From assembly GCA_028287035.1 (NCBI GenBank), contig JAQBQL010000057.1, positions 1 through 43,876 on the forward strand: DNA of 43,876 nt, given 5' to 3'. The stretch is from Labilithrix sp. GTDB lineage: Bacteria > Myxococcota > Polyangia > Polyangiales > Polyangiaceae. Below the pieces are notes generated by a model. It did not search any database. It had not been told where the DNA came from and worked only from the letters and a program-made list of their open reading frames with translations. Shown here piece after piece: positions 1 through 9,201 of the stretch (its first letter is position 1; the number at the start of each line of letters is the position of its first letter). Both the position numbers and the translations under genes were made by a program.

Positions 1-798
<798 letters not shown>

Positions 799-826
799 GC
801 CACGCTGACAGCTAACCGCTGACAGC

Positions 827-867
827 GAAACAGCCCCCTGCGCTCGCGCCGGGGGCTGTTTCGTTTT
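827..867. terminator. Bidirectional rho-independent terminator
   Basis: A perfect 12-bp inverted repeat (GAAACAGCCCCC at 827-838, GGGGGCTGTTTC at 851-862) with a 12-nt loop is followed by GTTTT on the + strand. On the minus strand the arm reads into the matching GAAAC...AAAACG context. It lies between the convergent ends of groEL (798) and the hydrolase gene (869), so it probably stops transcription from both sides. Confidence 0.85.
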
Positions 868-868
868 G

Positions 869-2302
869 TCAGGAGCCGGAGGGGCTGGTCCCCGCCTTCA
901 TTCCGAGATGCATGGTCGCGGCGGCGCCGTTCTGGATGGCCCAGAGCGAGCCGGTGTTCGCCTGGAACAGGATCTTCGTCTTCCCGTCGGGGAGGGTCGA
1001 GATGCTGGGGCTGGTGCCCGCCTTCATCCCGAGACCCCAGCGCTTGATGCCGGTGGTGCCGGCGGTCCAGAGCTCGCCGGTGTTGGCCTGGATGGCGACC
1101 TCGTAGCCATTGCCGACGTTCGTGATGCTGGGACTCGTGCCGCCCTTCATGCCGAGGTCCCAGTGCTTGCTGCCGGCGGTGCCGACGGTCCAGAGGTCAC
1201 TGTTGTTCGCCTGGAAGGCGACCTCGTAACCATTGCCCACGGCGGTGATGCTGGGGCTGGTGCCGGCTTCCATGCCGAGCTTCCAGTTGGTCGTGCCGCC
1301 GGGACCGGTGGTCCACAGGTTCCCGGTGTTGGTCTGGACGGCCACGATGTAGCCGCCGCCGGCGAGGCCGGTGATGCTGGGGCTGGTGCCGGCCTTCATG
1401 CCGAGATCCCAGTGCTTGTTGCCGGCGGTGCCGACCGTCCAGAGGTCGCCGTTGTTGGCCTGGAAGGCGACCTCGAACCCGCCCGTGCTGAGCGCGGTGA
1501 TGCTGGGGCTGGTACCGGCCTTCATGCCGAGCTTCCAGTTGCGATTGCCGGCGGTGCCGACCGTCCAGAGCTCGCCGGTATTGGCCTGGAACGCGACCTC
1601 GTACCGGCCGTCGGGAAGGGCGGTGATGCTGGGACTCGTGCCCGCCATCATGCCGAGGTTCCAGTCGCGATTGCCGCCCGTGCCGACGGTCCAGAGATCA
1701 CCGGTATTGGCCTGGAACGCCGTCTCGACGACCGTGCTCGGCGCAGGCGGGGGCGGCGCGTCGCCGTACGCGCTCAGCACGGCGCGCGCATAGGAGATCC
1801 GCGACGCCTCCTCGCATTTGCCGCACCCCTCGAAGCGGCGCTCGAAGGCAATCGTCGCATCCGCCACGTTCGTGCTGCCCCGCAGCTCGGCGAGGCCGCT
1901 GCCGCTGAACGCGGTCAGCTCGTACCACACGAACTCGAGCTGGAGGTCGAGTGACCAGGGGGAGGCGCCGTGGTGCGACGCGTACCATTGCACGTTGTCG
2001 TTCGGGTCGCTGTCCCACCGGCCTCCCACCGACCACTGGGCGATCCCGCGACCTGCCCCGCCGGGCTGGACGGCCTCCGGGTCGACGTTGGATTCCTGGA
2101 TCAGATTGCCGACGATCGCGGCCGCCTGGAAATTCGTGAGTCCCTTGCTCACGAAGAAGTCGTAAGCGGGCTTGTCGTTCTTCGAGACGACGGCGGAGCC
2201 GAGCTGGAGCACGTCCTCGTCGCGGACCTCCTCGTCACCCGCATCCGCGGTACAACCCACCAGGCCGACGACGGCGAGCAGAAGCAGCTTCATGTTCTTC
2301 AT
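869..2302 (-). CDS. Secreted phage-tail-lysozyme-like hydrolase with seven C-terminal propeller-type repeats
   Basis: Lipoprotein of 477 aa. The chosen start is ATG 2302, which has AGG 9 nt upstream; an in-frame GTG at 2317 overlaps the stop of the upstream gene and is the alternative. The signal peptide ends in a lipobox (LVGC, Cys17). Residues about 40-165 resemble the phage tail lysozyme family: AYDFFVSKGLTNFQAAAIVG, then NLIQESNVDPEA and GRGIAQWS, with Glu as the likely catalytic acid. After a Pro linker come seven repeats of about 41 aa with the core FQANTGxLWTVG...LGMxAGTSPSIT, which suits a seven-bladed beta-propeller, perhaps a glycan-binding lectin. The repeats are about 96% identical to those of the gene upstream, while the catalytic domains are unrelated. 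Likely second gene of an operon with that gene. Role in wall lysis or predation is inferred. Confidence 0.85.
   Translation of the reverse strand: MKNMKLLLLAVVGLVGCTADAGDEEVRDEDVLQLGSAVVSKNDKPAYDFFVSKGLTNFQAAAIVGNLIQESNVDPEAVQPGGAGRGIAQWSVGGRWDSDPNDNVQWYASHHGASPWSLDLQLEFVWYELTAFSGSGLAELRGSTNVADATIAFERRFEGCGKCEEASRISYARAVLSAYGDAPPPPAPSTVVETAFQANTGDLWTVGTGGNRDWNLGMMAGTSPSITALPDGRYEVAFQANTGELWTVGTAGNRNWKLGMKAGTSPSITALSTGGFEVAFQANNGDLWTVGTAGNKHWDLGMKAGTSPSITGLAGGGYIVAVQTNTGNLWTTGPGGTTNWKLGMEAGTSPSITAVGNGYEVAFQANNSDLWTVGTAGSKHWDLGMKGGTSPSITNVGNGYEVAIQANTGELWTAGTTGIKRWGLGMKAGTSPSISTLPDGKTKILFQANTGSLWAIQNGAAATMHLGMKAGTSPSGS
872..1735 (-). repeat. Copy 1 of 0.86-kb direct repeat encoding the seven-repeat module
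   Basis: This stretch matches 2317-3180 at a constant offset of 1445 bp without an indel; the proteins differ at only about a dozen of roughly 290 positions. Inside it is a tandem array of seven units of about 123-126 bp, each encoding one FQANTG...GTSPSIT repeat. Homology stops at the junction with the catalytic domain, within the codons for the linker after TVVETAFQ. Confidence 0.9.
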
Positions 2303-2313
2303 GGTCGGGATCC

Positions 2314-3816
2314 TCACGAGCCGGAGGGGCTGGTCGCGGCCTTCATTCCGAGGTGCATGGTCCCGCCGGCGCCGTTCTGGACAGCCCAGAGCGAGCCGGT
2401 GTTGGCCTGGAAGAGGATCTTGGTCTTCCCGTCGGGGAGGGTCGAGATGCTCGGGCTGGTGCCCGCCTTCATCCCGAGGCCCCAGCGCTTGATGCCGGGG
2501 CTGCCGGCGGTCCAGAGCTCGCCGGTATTGGCCTGGAGGGCGACCTCGTAGCCATTGCCGACGTTGGTGATGCTGGGGCTCGTGCCGCCCTTCATGCCGA
2601 GGTCCCAGTGCTTGCTGCCGGCGGTGCCGACGGTCCAGAGGTCACTGTTGTTGGCCTGGAAGGCGACCTCGTAGCCATTGCCGACGGCGGTGATGCTGGG
2701 GCTCGTGCCGGGTTCCATGCCGAGCTTCCAGTTGGTGGTGCCGCCGGGGCCGGTGGTCCACAGGTTCCCGGTGTTGGTCTGGACGGCCACGATGTAGCCG
2801 CCGCCGGCAAGGCCGGTGATGCTGGGGCTGGTGCCGGATTTCATGCCGAGATCCCAGTGCTTGTTGCCGGCGGTGCCGACGGTCCAGAGATCCCCGTTGT
2901 TGGCCTGGAAGGCGACCTCGAATCCGCCCGTCGCGAGCGCAGTGATGCTGGGGCTGGTGCCGGCCTTCATCCCGAGCTTCCAGTTGCGATTACCGGCGGT
3001 GCCGACGGTCCAGAGCTCGCCGGTATTGGCCTGGAAGGCGACCTCGTAGCGACCGTCGGGAAGGGCGGTGATGCTGGGGCTGGTGCCCGCCATCATGCCG
3101 AGCTTCCAGTCGCGATTGCCGCCCGTGCCCACGGTCCAGAGATCACCGGTATTGGCCTGGAATGCCGTCTCCACCACCGTGCGCGGGGGCGCCGGCGGAG
3201 TCGTGAGACCGTTCCTGCGGATCGCGTGGTACGGCCGGTCGTCGCCGTCGATGAGGATCTCGCCGCCGCCGATGCGCCGGAACCCCTGCGTGACCTTGCG
3301 GGCGACGTGGTGGCAGAAGTACTCCTCGTAGACCTCGACGGCCGACGAGCCAATGAACCGGTTGAACAGCTTGATGTGACCGTCGGCGACGATGGCGTCG
3401 CCGGTCCGGAGGTCCTCGAGGTCGATCGTGTTCCAGCCCTGCGGACCGGACTCGTCGGTCATGTACGTGTGCGTGATGGGGTCCGAAGGGATCTGCCAGA
3501 CGTACGAGAGGAACCCGGAACAGTCGCTGCGGTATCCGGTCCACGGTCCGGCGGGCGGATGGCAGATGCCGAGGTGGCAATCCGTGCCGTCGGGCTCCCC
3601 GGCGGCGCCGCCGCAGTACTCGATGTTCGCGGCGAGGTACCGGTTCGCGCGAGCCATGATGTCGCTCGCCGTCATCGCGGAGCTGGCGGCCAGGACCTCG
3701 TTCTCGACGACCGGATCGTCGGGAGTCTCGCCGGACTGCGCCGAGCACGCGCCCAGCAGAATGGCCCCGACGGCCCCGAGGATGGAGATGGAAACGGCGC
3801 TCTTGATATCGGACAT
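2314..3816 (-). CDS. Secreted NlpC/P60-like cysteine hydrolase with seven C-terminal propeller-type repeats
   Basis: Lipoprotein of 500 aa. ATG 3816 is preceded by GGAG at a good distance and gives a signal peptide with lipobox LGAC (Cys24). Residues about 48-205 look like an NlpC/P60 or related amidase domain: YRSDCSGF supplies the likely nucleophile Cys99, and GDAIVADGHIKLF the His near 147. The region holds several more Cys (CGGAAG, DCHLGIC) that may form disulphides outside the cytoplasm. The last 290 residues are seven repeats (FQANTGxLWTVG...GTSPSIT) nearly identical to those in the downstream gene. The stop overlaps the alternative GTG of the next gene (GTGA at 2314-2317), so the two are probably cotranscribed. 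A tandem 11-bp direct repeat sits about 80-100 bp upstream. Substrate is inferred to be peptidoglycan peptides. Confidence 0.83.
   Translation of the reverse strand: MSDIKSAVSISILGAVGAILLGACSAQSGETPDDPVVENEVLAASSAMTASDIMARANRYLAANIEYCGGAAGEPDGTDCHLGICHPPAGPWTGYRSDCSGFLSYVWQIPSDPITHTYMTDESGPQGWNTIDLEDLRTGDAIVADGHIKLFNRFIGSSAVEVYEEYFCHHVARKVTQGFRRIGGGEILIDGDDRPYHAIRRNGLTTPPAPPRTVVETAFQANTGDLWTVGTGGNRDWKLGMMAGTSPSITALPDGRYEVAFQANTGELWTVGTAGNRNWKLGMKAGTSPSITALATGGFEVAFQANNGDLWTVGTAGNKHWDLGMKSGTSPSITGLAGGGYIVAVQTNTGNLWTTGPGGTTNWKLGMEPGTSPSITAVGNGYEVAFQANNSDLWTVGTAGSKHWDLGMKGGTSPSITNVGNGYEVALQANTGELWTAGSPGIKRWGLGMKAGTSPSISTLPDGKTKILFQANTGSLWAVQNGAGGTMHLGMKAATSPSGS
2317..3180 (-). repeat. Copy 2 of 0.86-kb direct repeat encoding the seven-repeat module
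   Basis: Same orientation as 872-1735 and colinear with it along the whole length. The very high nucleotide identity beside entirely different N-terminal domains indicates recent duplication or continuing gene conversion of the C-terminal module. Confidence 0.9.
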
Positions 3817-3896
3817 GGATGCTCCTTCGGCGCCACGTGCAGTGCGGCGACGCGGAGTTCCTAACATCCGGATCGGCTCGGGAAAGCTCGCGGCCC

Positions 3897-3918
3897 CCCG
3901 CTTAAGACCCGCTTAAGA
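3897..3918 (-). promoter_or_regulatory. Perfect tandem 11-bp direct repeat, candidate operator
   Basis: On the minus strand the sequence is TCTTAAGCGGG twice in a row with no gap. It lies 81-102 bp upstream of the ATG at 3816. Tandem 11-bp direct repeats are the classical target layout of OmpR/PhoB-type and SARP-type winged-helix regulators, and the neighbouring gene (3948-6575) ends in a domain of that type. A weak -10-like TTAGGA lies downstream around 3857-3862 on the minus strand. Function as an operator is inferred. Confidence 0.5.
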
Positions 3919-3947
3919 TCGGCTCGCGAAGCGCGTGACGGTCCGCG

Positions 3948-6575
3948 TCACGCAGGGGGCTCGGCGTCCTCGACGTGGATCACCGCCACCTCGGGGTCGA
4001 GGCCCACACCCTGGCCGGTCGTGGAGATCGCCTTCACGCCCAATCCGCGCAACGTGGAGATCGCTACCGACAACCGATTACCCATCGAGCGCGCGGAGCT
4101 GCGCTCATCGGGCCAGATCGCGGCGACGAGCTGCTCGCGGGGAATCGTTCCGCCGGCCGACGCCTGGCGCGCCGCGCACAGCTCGCGGAGTAGCGCGCGC
4201 AGCACCGGGCGTGCGACGAGTGACACGACGGCGTTCTGTGGCGCCCGGAACCACGCCGCATCACGACCGACGATCAGCGCGTCGCGCTGGAGGCGCGCTT
4301 GCACGTTCTCGCGCACACGCCTCGCGACCCGCGCCGCGCCATCAGGAGCTCCCTGGCGGCCGCTGATCGGGGCCGGTGCCGTCGCCGAGAGCAGGTGCAG
4401 CATCTGGCCGAACCTCTCGATCTCGAGGCCGAGCGACGGCGCGAGGTCGAGCGCCCGATCGCGCGCGGCGACGAAGCGAGCCACCGCCGCGGGCGCGCGG
4501 TCGCTCTGCCACGCCTCGACCGCGGCGAGCGCGGCGCCGAAGAAGAGGCGGGCCGGGTCTTCCCGCACGAAGAGCTCCAGCGCGCGCGAGAGACCGCTCG
4601 CCGCCTCGGCCATGCGGCCGGCCTCCAGATCGAGCATGGCGAGGTTGCCGCGTGCCTCGCCTTCGCTCCGGCGGTGCGCGGTGAAGCGACCACTCTCGAT
4701 GGTCTCCTCGAGCTTCGCCCGCGCCTCGTCGGCACGACCGAGCTCGGCGAGCGCGTTGCCGGCGACGATCCCGGCGAGCGCGCGCCACGTCCTCTGCCCG
4801 AGCTGATCGGATGCGAGCTCGACGCGACGCAGGTGCTCGAGCGCCTCGGCGGGCCGGCCGCTGAGGAAGAAGAACGTGCCGGACGCGAGCGCGGTGCGCG
4901 CGATGACGAGCGGGTCGCCGGTCTTCTCGGCAAGAAGGCTCGCCGTGTCGAGCTGCGCCTCGTCGAGCGGGCGCCCCGCGAGGCGCGAGGAGAGGATCGC
5001 CAGGACGCGCACCGTGTCGTTGCCGGTCGCCTCGCCGATCGCGAGCGCCGCGTCCACCGCGGACCGCGCCATGTCTCGCTCCCCGCGCAGCTGCGCGAGA
5101 CGCGCTCGCTCGAGCCAGCAGCGAGCCTCGAGATGCGGGAGCTCGAGGTGCGGAGCGCGGGCGAGAGCGTCGTCGATGGCGCGCGTGGCCGCCTCGTTGT
5201 CGCCGAGATGCCGCCGGACGCTCCCGAGCATCAGGAAGAAGGTCGTGACCGCGACCGAATGGGCGAGCGAAGGGCGACGGACGAGGTCCTCGATCTCGAG
5301 CAGCAGCCGCGTGTGTGGCTCGAGCGGCCCGCGTCCGAGCCAGAGCCAGGCGAGCCCGGACAGCGCGGCGGCGGCCAGCTCGAGGTCGCCGTCGATGCGC
5401 TCGGCGCCTTCGTCGAGCACGCGCTGCGCCACGGCGGTGACGTTGCGCTCCTCGGCGAGGAGCCAGTCGATGGCGAGGAGGCGCTCGCCGGTCTCGCCCC
5501 GATGCGTCCACGCGAGCGCGCCCGCGCCGAAGTACGCGGCGTGGCGCGCCCGGGCGCCGTGCTGGGCGGCGACGTCGGGCAGACGGTCGCCGACGAACTG
5601 CCGGACGGACTCGAACATGCGGAAGCGAGTGCGGCCGCCGACCGTCGACGACGCGACGAACGACGCATCACAGAGGCGCGAGAGGATGCCGAGCGCGTTC
5701 GGGCCGACCACCGCCTCGGCTGCGGCGAGGTCGAAGTCGCCGGCGAAGACCGCGATCGAACCGAGGGCGTCGCGCTGCTCGGGAGAGAGGCGCTGCCATG
5801 ACACCTCGAGCGCGGCGCGCAGCGAGCCGCCGCTCCACGACTCGTCGCGGGGCGGCGCGTCGAGCAGGACCGACCGGCGCGCGAGGAACTCGGACGGGGT
5901 CAGCACGTTGAGCGCGGACGCGGCGATCTCGAGGGCGAGCGGCACGCCGTCGAGGGCGATGACCAGCGCGCGCACGTCGTCGGGCACGCGGCCGTTCTCG
6001 CGCAGGTCGCGCCCGAGCACGTCCTCGGCGAGGCGCAGGAACAGCTGCTCGGCCGGGGAGATCGTTCCGTCGTCACCCGGAAGGGCGAGGGGGCTCAGGG
6101 GAAACACCGCCTCGCCCTCGACCCTGAGCCGCGCGCGGGCGGTGGCGAGGACGTGGAGCTCCGGGCACGCGTCGAGGAAGAGCGTGACCGTCTCGTCCCA
6201 GGTCGCGGGGGCGAGCCGGTCCACGCCGTCGAGCACGAGGCACGTGCCGGCCTTCGCGGCGAGCACCGAGGCGACGCGCTCCACCGGGTCACCCTCGCCC
6301 GGCTCCACCGAGAGAGTGCCTGCGACGCTCCGCACGACGTCGTCTGCGGAGCGCGCCTCGGTGAGATCGCAGAAGAAGACGAGGCGCTCGTTGGCAGCCG
6401 CGACCTCGCGGGCGAGGCGCGTCTTGCCGACGCCCGCCGCGCCGACGATGGTGACGTGCGCCCGCCGGGCGAGCAGGGCGGTCAGCGTGTCGATGTCGTG
6501 CTCGCGTCCGATCAGTGCGGGACGACGGGAGGCGCGCGAGGGCGGCCGGGAGCTTTCAACGGGCGGGACGGGCAT
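3948..6575 (-). CDS. STAND-class ATPase regulator with helical repeats and C-terminal winged-helix DNA-binding domain
   Basis: The protein has 875 aa from ATG 6575. Residues 20-300 form an NB-ARC/AAA-like ATPase: P-loop GAAGVGKT (45-52), Walker B CLVLDGVD, and an LPLALEIA-like segment (GVPLALEIAAS) typical of STAND ATPases of the LuxR/AfsR/MalT group. The middle part (about 370-740) is Ala/Leu/Arg-rich helical sequence that looks like degenerate TPRs. The C-terminal 100 residues match the OmpR/PhoB winged-helix pattern: an LxxLL helix, REQLVAAIWPDE, then LSVAISTLR and a final TTGQGVGL turn. The order is therefore the reverse of SARP regulators. It is probably a cytoplasmic signal-integrating transcription factor; the effector is unknown. 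Its 3' end is near the hydrolase operon on the same strand, with the 11-bp repeats between. Confidence 0.82.
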   Translation of the reverse strand: MPVPPVESSRPPSRASRRPALIGREHDIDTLTALLARRAHVTIVGAAGVGKTRLAREVAAANERLVFFCDLTEARSADDVVRSVAGTLSVEPGEGDPVERVASVLAAKAGTCLVLDGVDRLAPATWDETVTLFLDACPELHVLATARARLRVEGEAVFPLSPLALPGDDGTISPAEQLFLRLAEDVLGRDLRENGRVPDDVRALVIALDGVPLALEIAASALNVLTPSEFLARRSVLLDAPPRDESWSGGSLRAALEVSWQRLSPEQRDALGSIAVFAGDFDLAAAEAVVGPNALGILSRLCDASFVASSTVGGRTRFRMFESVRQFVGDRLPDVAAQHGARARHAAYFGAGALAWTHRGETGERLLAIDWLLAEERNVTAVAQRVLDEGAERIDGDLELAAAALSGLAWLWLGRGPLEPHTRLLLEIEDLVRRPSLAHSVAVTTFFLMLGSVRRHLGDNEAATRAIDDALARAPHLELPHLEARCWLERARLAQLRGERDMARSAVDAALAIGEATGNDTVRVLAILSSRLAGRPLDEAQLDTASLLAEKTGDPLVIARTALASGTFFFLSGRPAEALEHLRRVELASDQLGQRTWRALAGIVAGNALAELGRADEARAKLEETIESGRFTAHRRSEGEARGNLAMLDLEAGRMAEAASGLSRALELFVREDPARLFFGAALAAVEAWQSDRAPAAVARFVAARDRALDLAPSLGLEIERFGQMLHLLSATAPAPISGRQGAPDGAARVARRVRENVQARLQRDALIVGRDAAWFRAPQNAVVSLVARPVLRALLRELCAARQASAGGTIPREQLVAAIWPDERSSARSMGNRLSVAISTLRGLGVKAISTTGQGVGLDPEVAVIHVEDAEPPA

Positions 6576-6842
6576 CGAGGCCAGCGCGAGTTCTATCCGC
6601 TGCCGCCCCCGCCCGTCGAGCGACGGCGGCCTCCGGACGCGAGCAGCCGCCCCGCGAATGCAGAAAATCGCCGCGGGTGGCTTGAAGGAAATGGGGAACC
6701 TTTCTCCGTTGTTGCGGGCCGCCCGCGCGACTTTTGCCGAACGCGAGGGCCGTTTCCGTGGGGGGTGGTACTTGCACCCACCCTAGTCGCTTGCTACAGC
6801 GCTCCCCTCGCCAGCTGACTGGTGAAAAGGAGCGTCGCTGTC

Positions 6843-7958
6843 ATGAGGTCACTGAAGTCGGGTCTGGTTGGAATCGCTCTGGTTTCCTTCGTTGGCGTAG
6901 CCACGATCGTGGGCTGTAGCGCGGACGGGAGCACAGAGACGATCACGGACCAGCCCGACACGGGCGGCCCGAGCGTCCAGCTCCCTCCCCCGTCGGACAA
7001 CAACGACGACGACGCGGCGACCACGAAGGACGCGGGCAAGAAGGACGCGGGCAAGGACGCCGGCAAGAGCGACGGGGCCGTCGACGCCGGCCCGCCGCCG
7101 CCGGTCGAGGGCGACCCGTGCACCACGCCGAACGAGATCAAGACGAAGAGCTGCGGCATCTGCGGCAAGGCCTCGACGATCTGCCTCGTCGACGGCGCGA
7201 CCAAGAAGTGGGGCCCGTACGGCGACTGCGCGAGCGAGCTCGCCGGTGGCTGCGCGCCCGGCACCACGCAGGCGTGCGGCAACTGCGGTACCCAGACCTG
7301 CAACAACTCCTGCGGTTTCGGCGCGTGCACCGGCCAGCCGCCGATGTCGTGCTCGCCCGGAAACGTCGAGCTCGTGGCTGCGAGCTGCCCGGCCGGCCAG
7401 TACCGGTCGAAGACCTGCAAGGCCGATTGCACGTACGACAACGTCTCGCTGACCTGCCAGGCGCCCCCGAACTACATCACCGTCCCGGCCGCGGTCGGCG
7501 GCGTGAACAGCTCGGTCATCACGCTCTCGGCGACGCAGAACACCCCGCGCATCTCCGGCACGTGCCCGTCGGCGACGATCAGCACCACTTCCACGCCGTA
7601 CAACTACATGGAAGTCCGTAACAGCACGGCGAAGGCGGTCACCGTCAGCATCTACCAGTCGCAGGCGCCCGGCGGCCCGATCCCCGACACCATCATCGCT
7701 GCGTACGCCGGTAACACGGCTCCGACGACCGACGCCGCCCGCAAGGCGTGCCTCAAGGGCGTGAACGACTTCGGCACCACGGCGCTCACGGGTGACGGTA
7801 ACTTCGGCTCGCTCACCACCACCAACGTCGTGCCGATCCCCGCCGGCGGCTCGGTGATGGTCTATTCGGGCAACTACTACGAGTATGCCGCTGGCGACTC
7901 CGACGCCGCGGTCGGCCTCATCAAGCTGAACGTGAAGACCGAGACCATCGACCCCTGA
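6843..7958 (+). CDS. Cys-rich lipoprotein of unknown function
   Basis: The protein has 371 aa from ATG 6843, which has AAGGAG 10 nt upstream. The signal peptide ends in a lipobox (IVGC). After it comes a low-complexity linker rich in Lys, Asp, Ala and Gly (KKDAGKDAGKSDGAVDAG) and a Pro stretch. Residues about 95-210 hold roughly 15-20 Cys in short CxxC, CGxC and CxxxC spacings, which suggests a disulphide-bonded extracellular domain. The last 150 residues have no Cys-rich character apart from a few and look like a beta-rich domain (VPAAVGGVNSSVITLSATQN, then VMVYSGNYYEY). Such architecture is common in myxobacterial surface lipoproteins. I do not recognise a specific family. A terminator follows at 7981-8021. 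Confidence 0.8.
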   Translation: MRSLKSGLVGIALVSFVGVATIVGCSADGSTETITDQPDTGGPSVQLPPPSDNNDDDAATTKDAGKKDAGKDAGKSDGAVDAGPPPPVEGDPCTTPNEIKTKSCGICGKASTICLVDGATKKWGPYGDCASELAGGCAPGTTQACGNCGTQTCNNSCGFGACTGQPPMSCSPGNVELVAASCPAGQYRSKTCKADCTYDNVSLTCQAPPNYITVPAAVGGVNSSVITLSATQNTPRISGTCPSATISTTSTPYNYMEVRNSTAKAVTVSIYQSQAPGGPIPDTIIAAYAGNTAPTTDAARKACLKGVNDFGTTALTGDGNFGSLTTTNVVPIPAGGSVMVYSGNYYEYAAGDSDAAVGLIKLNVKTETIDP

Positions 7959-7980
7959 GCAGAGCGTCGATGTGACGGAG

Positions 7981-8021
7981 CGGCGTGCACCTCGCGAGAG
8001 GAGCACGCCGTTTCTGCTTTT
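7981..8021 (+). terminator. Rho-independent terminator after the Cys-rich lipoprotein gene
   Basis: CGGCGTGC (7981-7988) pairs with GCACGCCG (8003-8010); the T-rich tail TTTCTGCTTTT follows at 8011-8021. It lies 22 bp after the stop codon of the lipoprotein gene. Confidence 0.75.
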
Positions 8022-8057
8022 GTGGTGCGAAGCCCCTCTGTAATGGAGCCGATGACC

Positions 8058-8435
8058 ATGCGAATTCGTTGCGCCTCGCTGTTGCTGCCAGAGGTAGACC
8101 TCCCGCCCTCGTTGGCGGCGTTTCAAGGGCGAGGGTGGCGGTGGCCGGTCGACCTCCATCGCGAATACCGCGTACTCGCGCTGCATCACGCGAACGGCGT
8201 CTGGTATGCGTTGTTCGAGTACGACGAGAGCGAAATGCCCGTGTCCGCGCCGCTCGCACTGTTCGACGTGGTGGATGCAACGGTCTCACCGATCTGGAAC
8301 GTTCGCGTGTCCGGGCCACAGCTTGCGCTTCAGCCAGAGGAATTCGACGACGAGTTCTTCAGTGACGATGTTCAGGAGCGGCGCGGGGATGCGCTCCAGC
8401 GATACCGCGCCCTGAAAGCTCGACTCGGACCATGA
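8058..8435 (+). CDS. Small protein of unknown function, member of a family duplicated in this window
   Basis: About 125 aa from ATG 8058, chosen because GGAG lies 9 nt upstream (8045-8048); ATGs at 8043 and 8052 are in frame. It is acidic and probably cytosolic, with no signal peptide or membrane segment. It aligns along most of its length with the product at 10628-10990: both begin M(R/K)(I/V)RC, then share (E/V)Y(R/H)VL, an LF....MF-like step, VV(D/S) and an I/V-P-W-V pattern (TVSPIWNV against VIPPTWVV), then an EFF/RFF segment and a basic C-terminus. I do not recognise a named family. Its place beside two immunity genes suggests an immunity-type or other conflict role, but that is inference. 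Confidence 0.65.
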   Translation: MRIRCASLLLPEVDLPPSLAAFQGRGWRWPVDLHREYRVLALHHANGVWYALFEYDESEMPVSAPLALFDVVDATVSPIWNVRVSGPQLALQPEEFDDEFFSDDVQERRGDALQRYRALKARLGP

Positions 8436-9201
8436 CCACGGCGCGGGCACCGCAGCAGCGGGTAGCAGCATCATGCGCCGCTGAGGGTCGTCACGGAGAC
8501 ACGAGATGATTGCGCGCAATGGCATGAAGGCGATGGCGCACTATCGGAGCTCGCGATCCGAGCGCAATTCTCGCCGCCGCGCTTTTGTGTCAGGCGGACT
8601 TCTTACCCGCGTCGGCGGAGCTCACGACGCTGACGCGCGCTTGCACGATGTTCGTGATCCGGGGGGGAATGCTGGGTCGGCGACGCGACTCGAAAAGAAT
8701 GCGTCGCCGGCGACATAGTGCCTCTCGGCGCCAGGGCTCGGTGGCCCCGTTGGGCGACTGACGGATCGATGCGGACACGCTCGGCGTGCATGCACTCCGT
8801 TCCCGGGCTACGTTGGGGTCTCGCTTAGGCGCCGATATCCCGGCCCGTGCTGAAGGCATCTCACCCTCGACACCCAACCGCCAAGTAGCTACGAGCTTCC
8901 GTGTCACTTCCGAATCGGAACTAAGGTGCCGGCGGGCGCCTTGTGGTGCACCTCGGAAGCATTTCCAGCAGCCTGCTAGGCCACGCCTCGGGTGGCGTGT
9001 CTTGCTCGGTAAACTTGGAGAATACGAAACCACCGCCTGCGTCGACGCCGCGGATTGAAGGTAGTGACGACAGCTGCCCGGACGACCCACCAGGCATCAG
9101 CAAGCAGTGCGAGTGACGGGCAGCGGCAGCCCCAACTGACCTCACTTAGTGTCGAGGCGGGAGTTGGCGTGGCACTCGGGCTTATTCGCCTGGCGCGCTA
9201 G
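8436..9201. other. Stretch without a convincing gene, apparently degenerate
   Basis: About 770 bp between the small protein gene and the Imm40-like gene. Open frames exist (for example minus 8590-9090) but have Arg/Ser/Pro-rich composition, no start signal and no recognisable motif. Base composition is less GC-rich than the flanks. The stretch contains one copy of the TTCCGAATCGGAA palindrome (8906-8922). It may be decayed accessory sequence. Confidence 0.5.
8906..8931 (+). repeat. Palindrome-containing repeat, copy A
   Basis: ACTTCCGAATCGGAACT (8906-8922) is a near-perfect palindrome and is followed at once by AAGGTGCCG (8923-8931). The same elements in the same orientation occur at 10543-10575. 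The two copies bracket the Imm40-like and Imm74-like genes. Confidence 0.55.

Noticed and set aside
880..1720. CRISPR-like array in the tandem repeats
   Set aside because: The repeats are about 123-126 bp, in frame and encode one protein repeat each; there are no short repeats with unique spacers.
3933..3953. Inverted repeat GCGTGAC/GTCACGC at the end of the STAND gene as a terminator
   Set aside because: There is no T-rich tail on either strand and the stem includes the stop codon; it may form a hairpin but termination is not supported.
6763..6785. GGGTGG/CCACCC inverted repeat upstream of the Cys-rich lipoprotein gene
   Set aside because: Six-base arms made of G/C runs are common by chance in DNA of this composition; no further support for an operator.
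8590..9090. 166-codon minus-strand frame
   Set aside because: Arg/Ser/Pro-rich, no ribosome-binding site and no motif; it runs through a palindrome repeat. The last 20 residues look more protein-like, but this is not enough.
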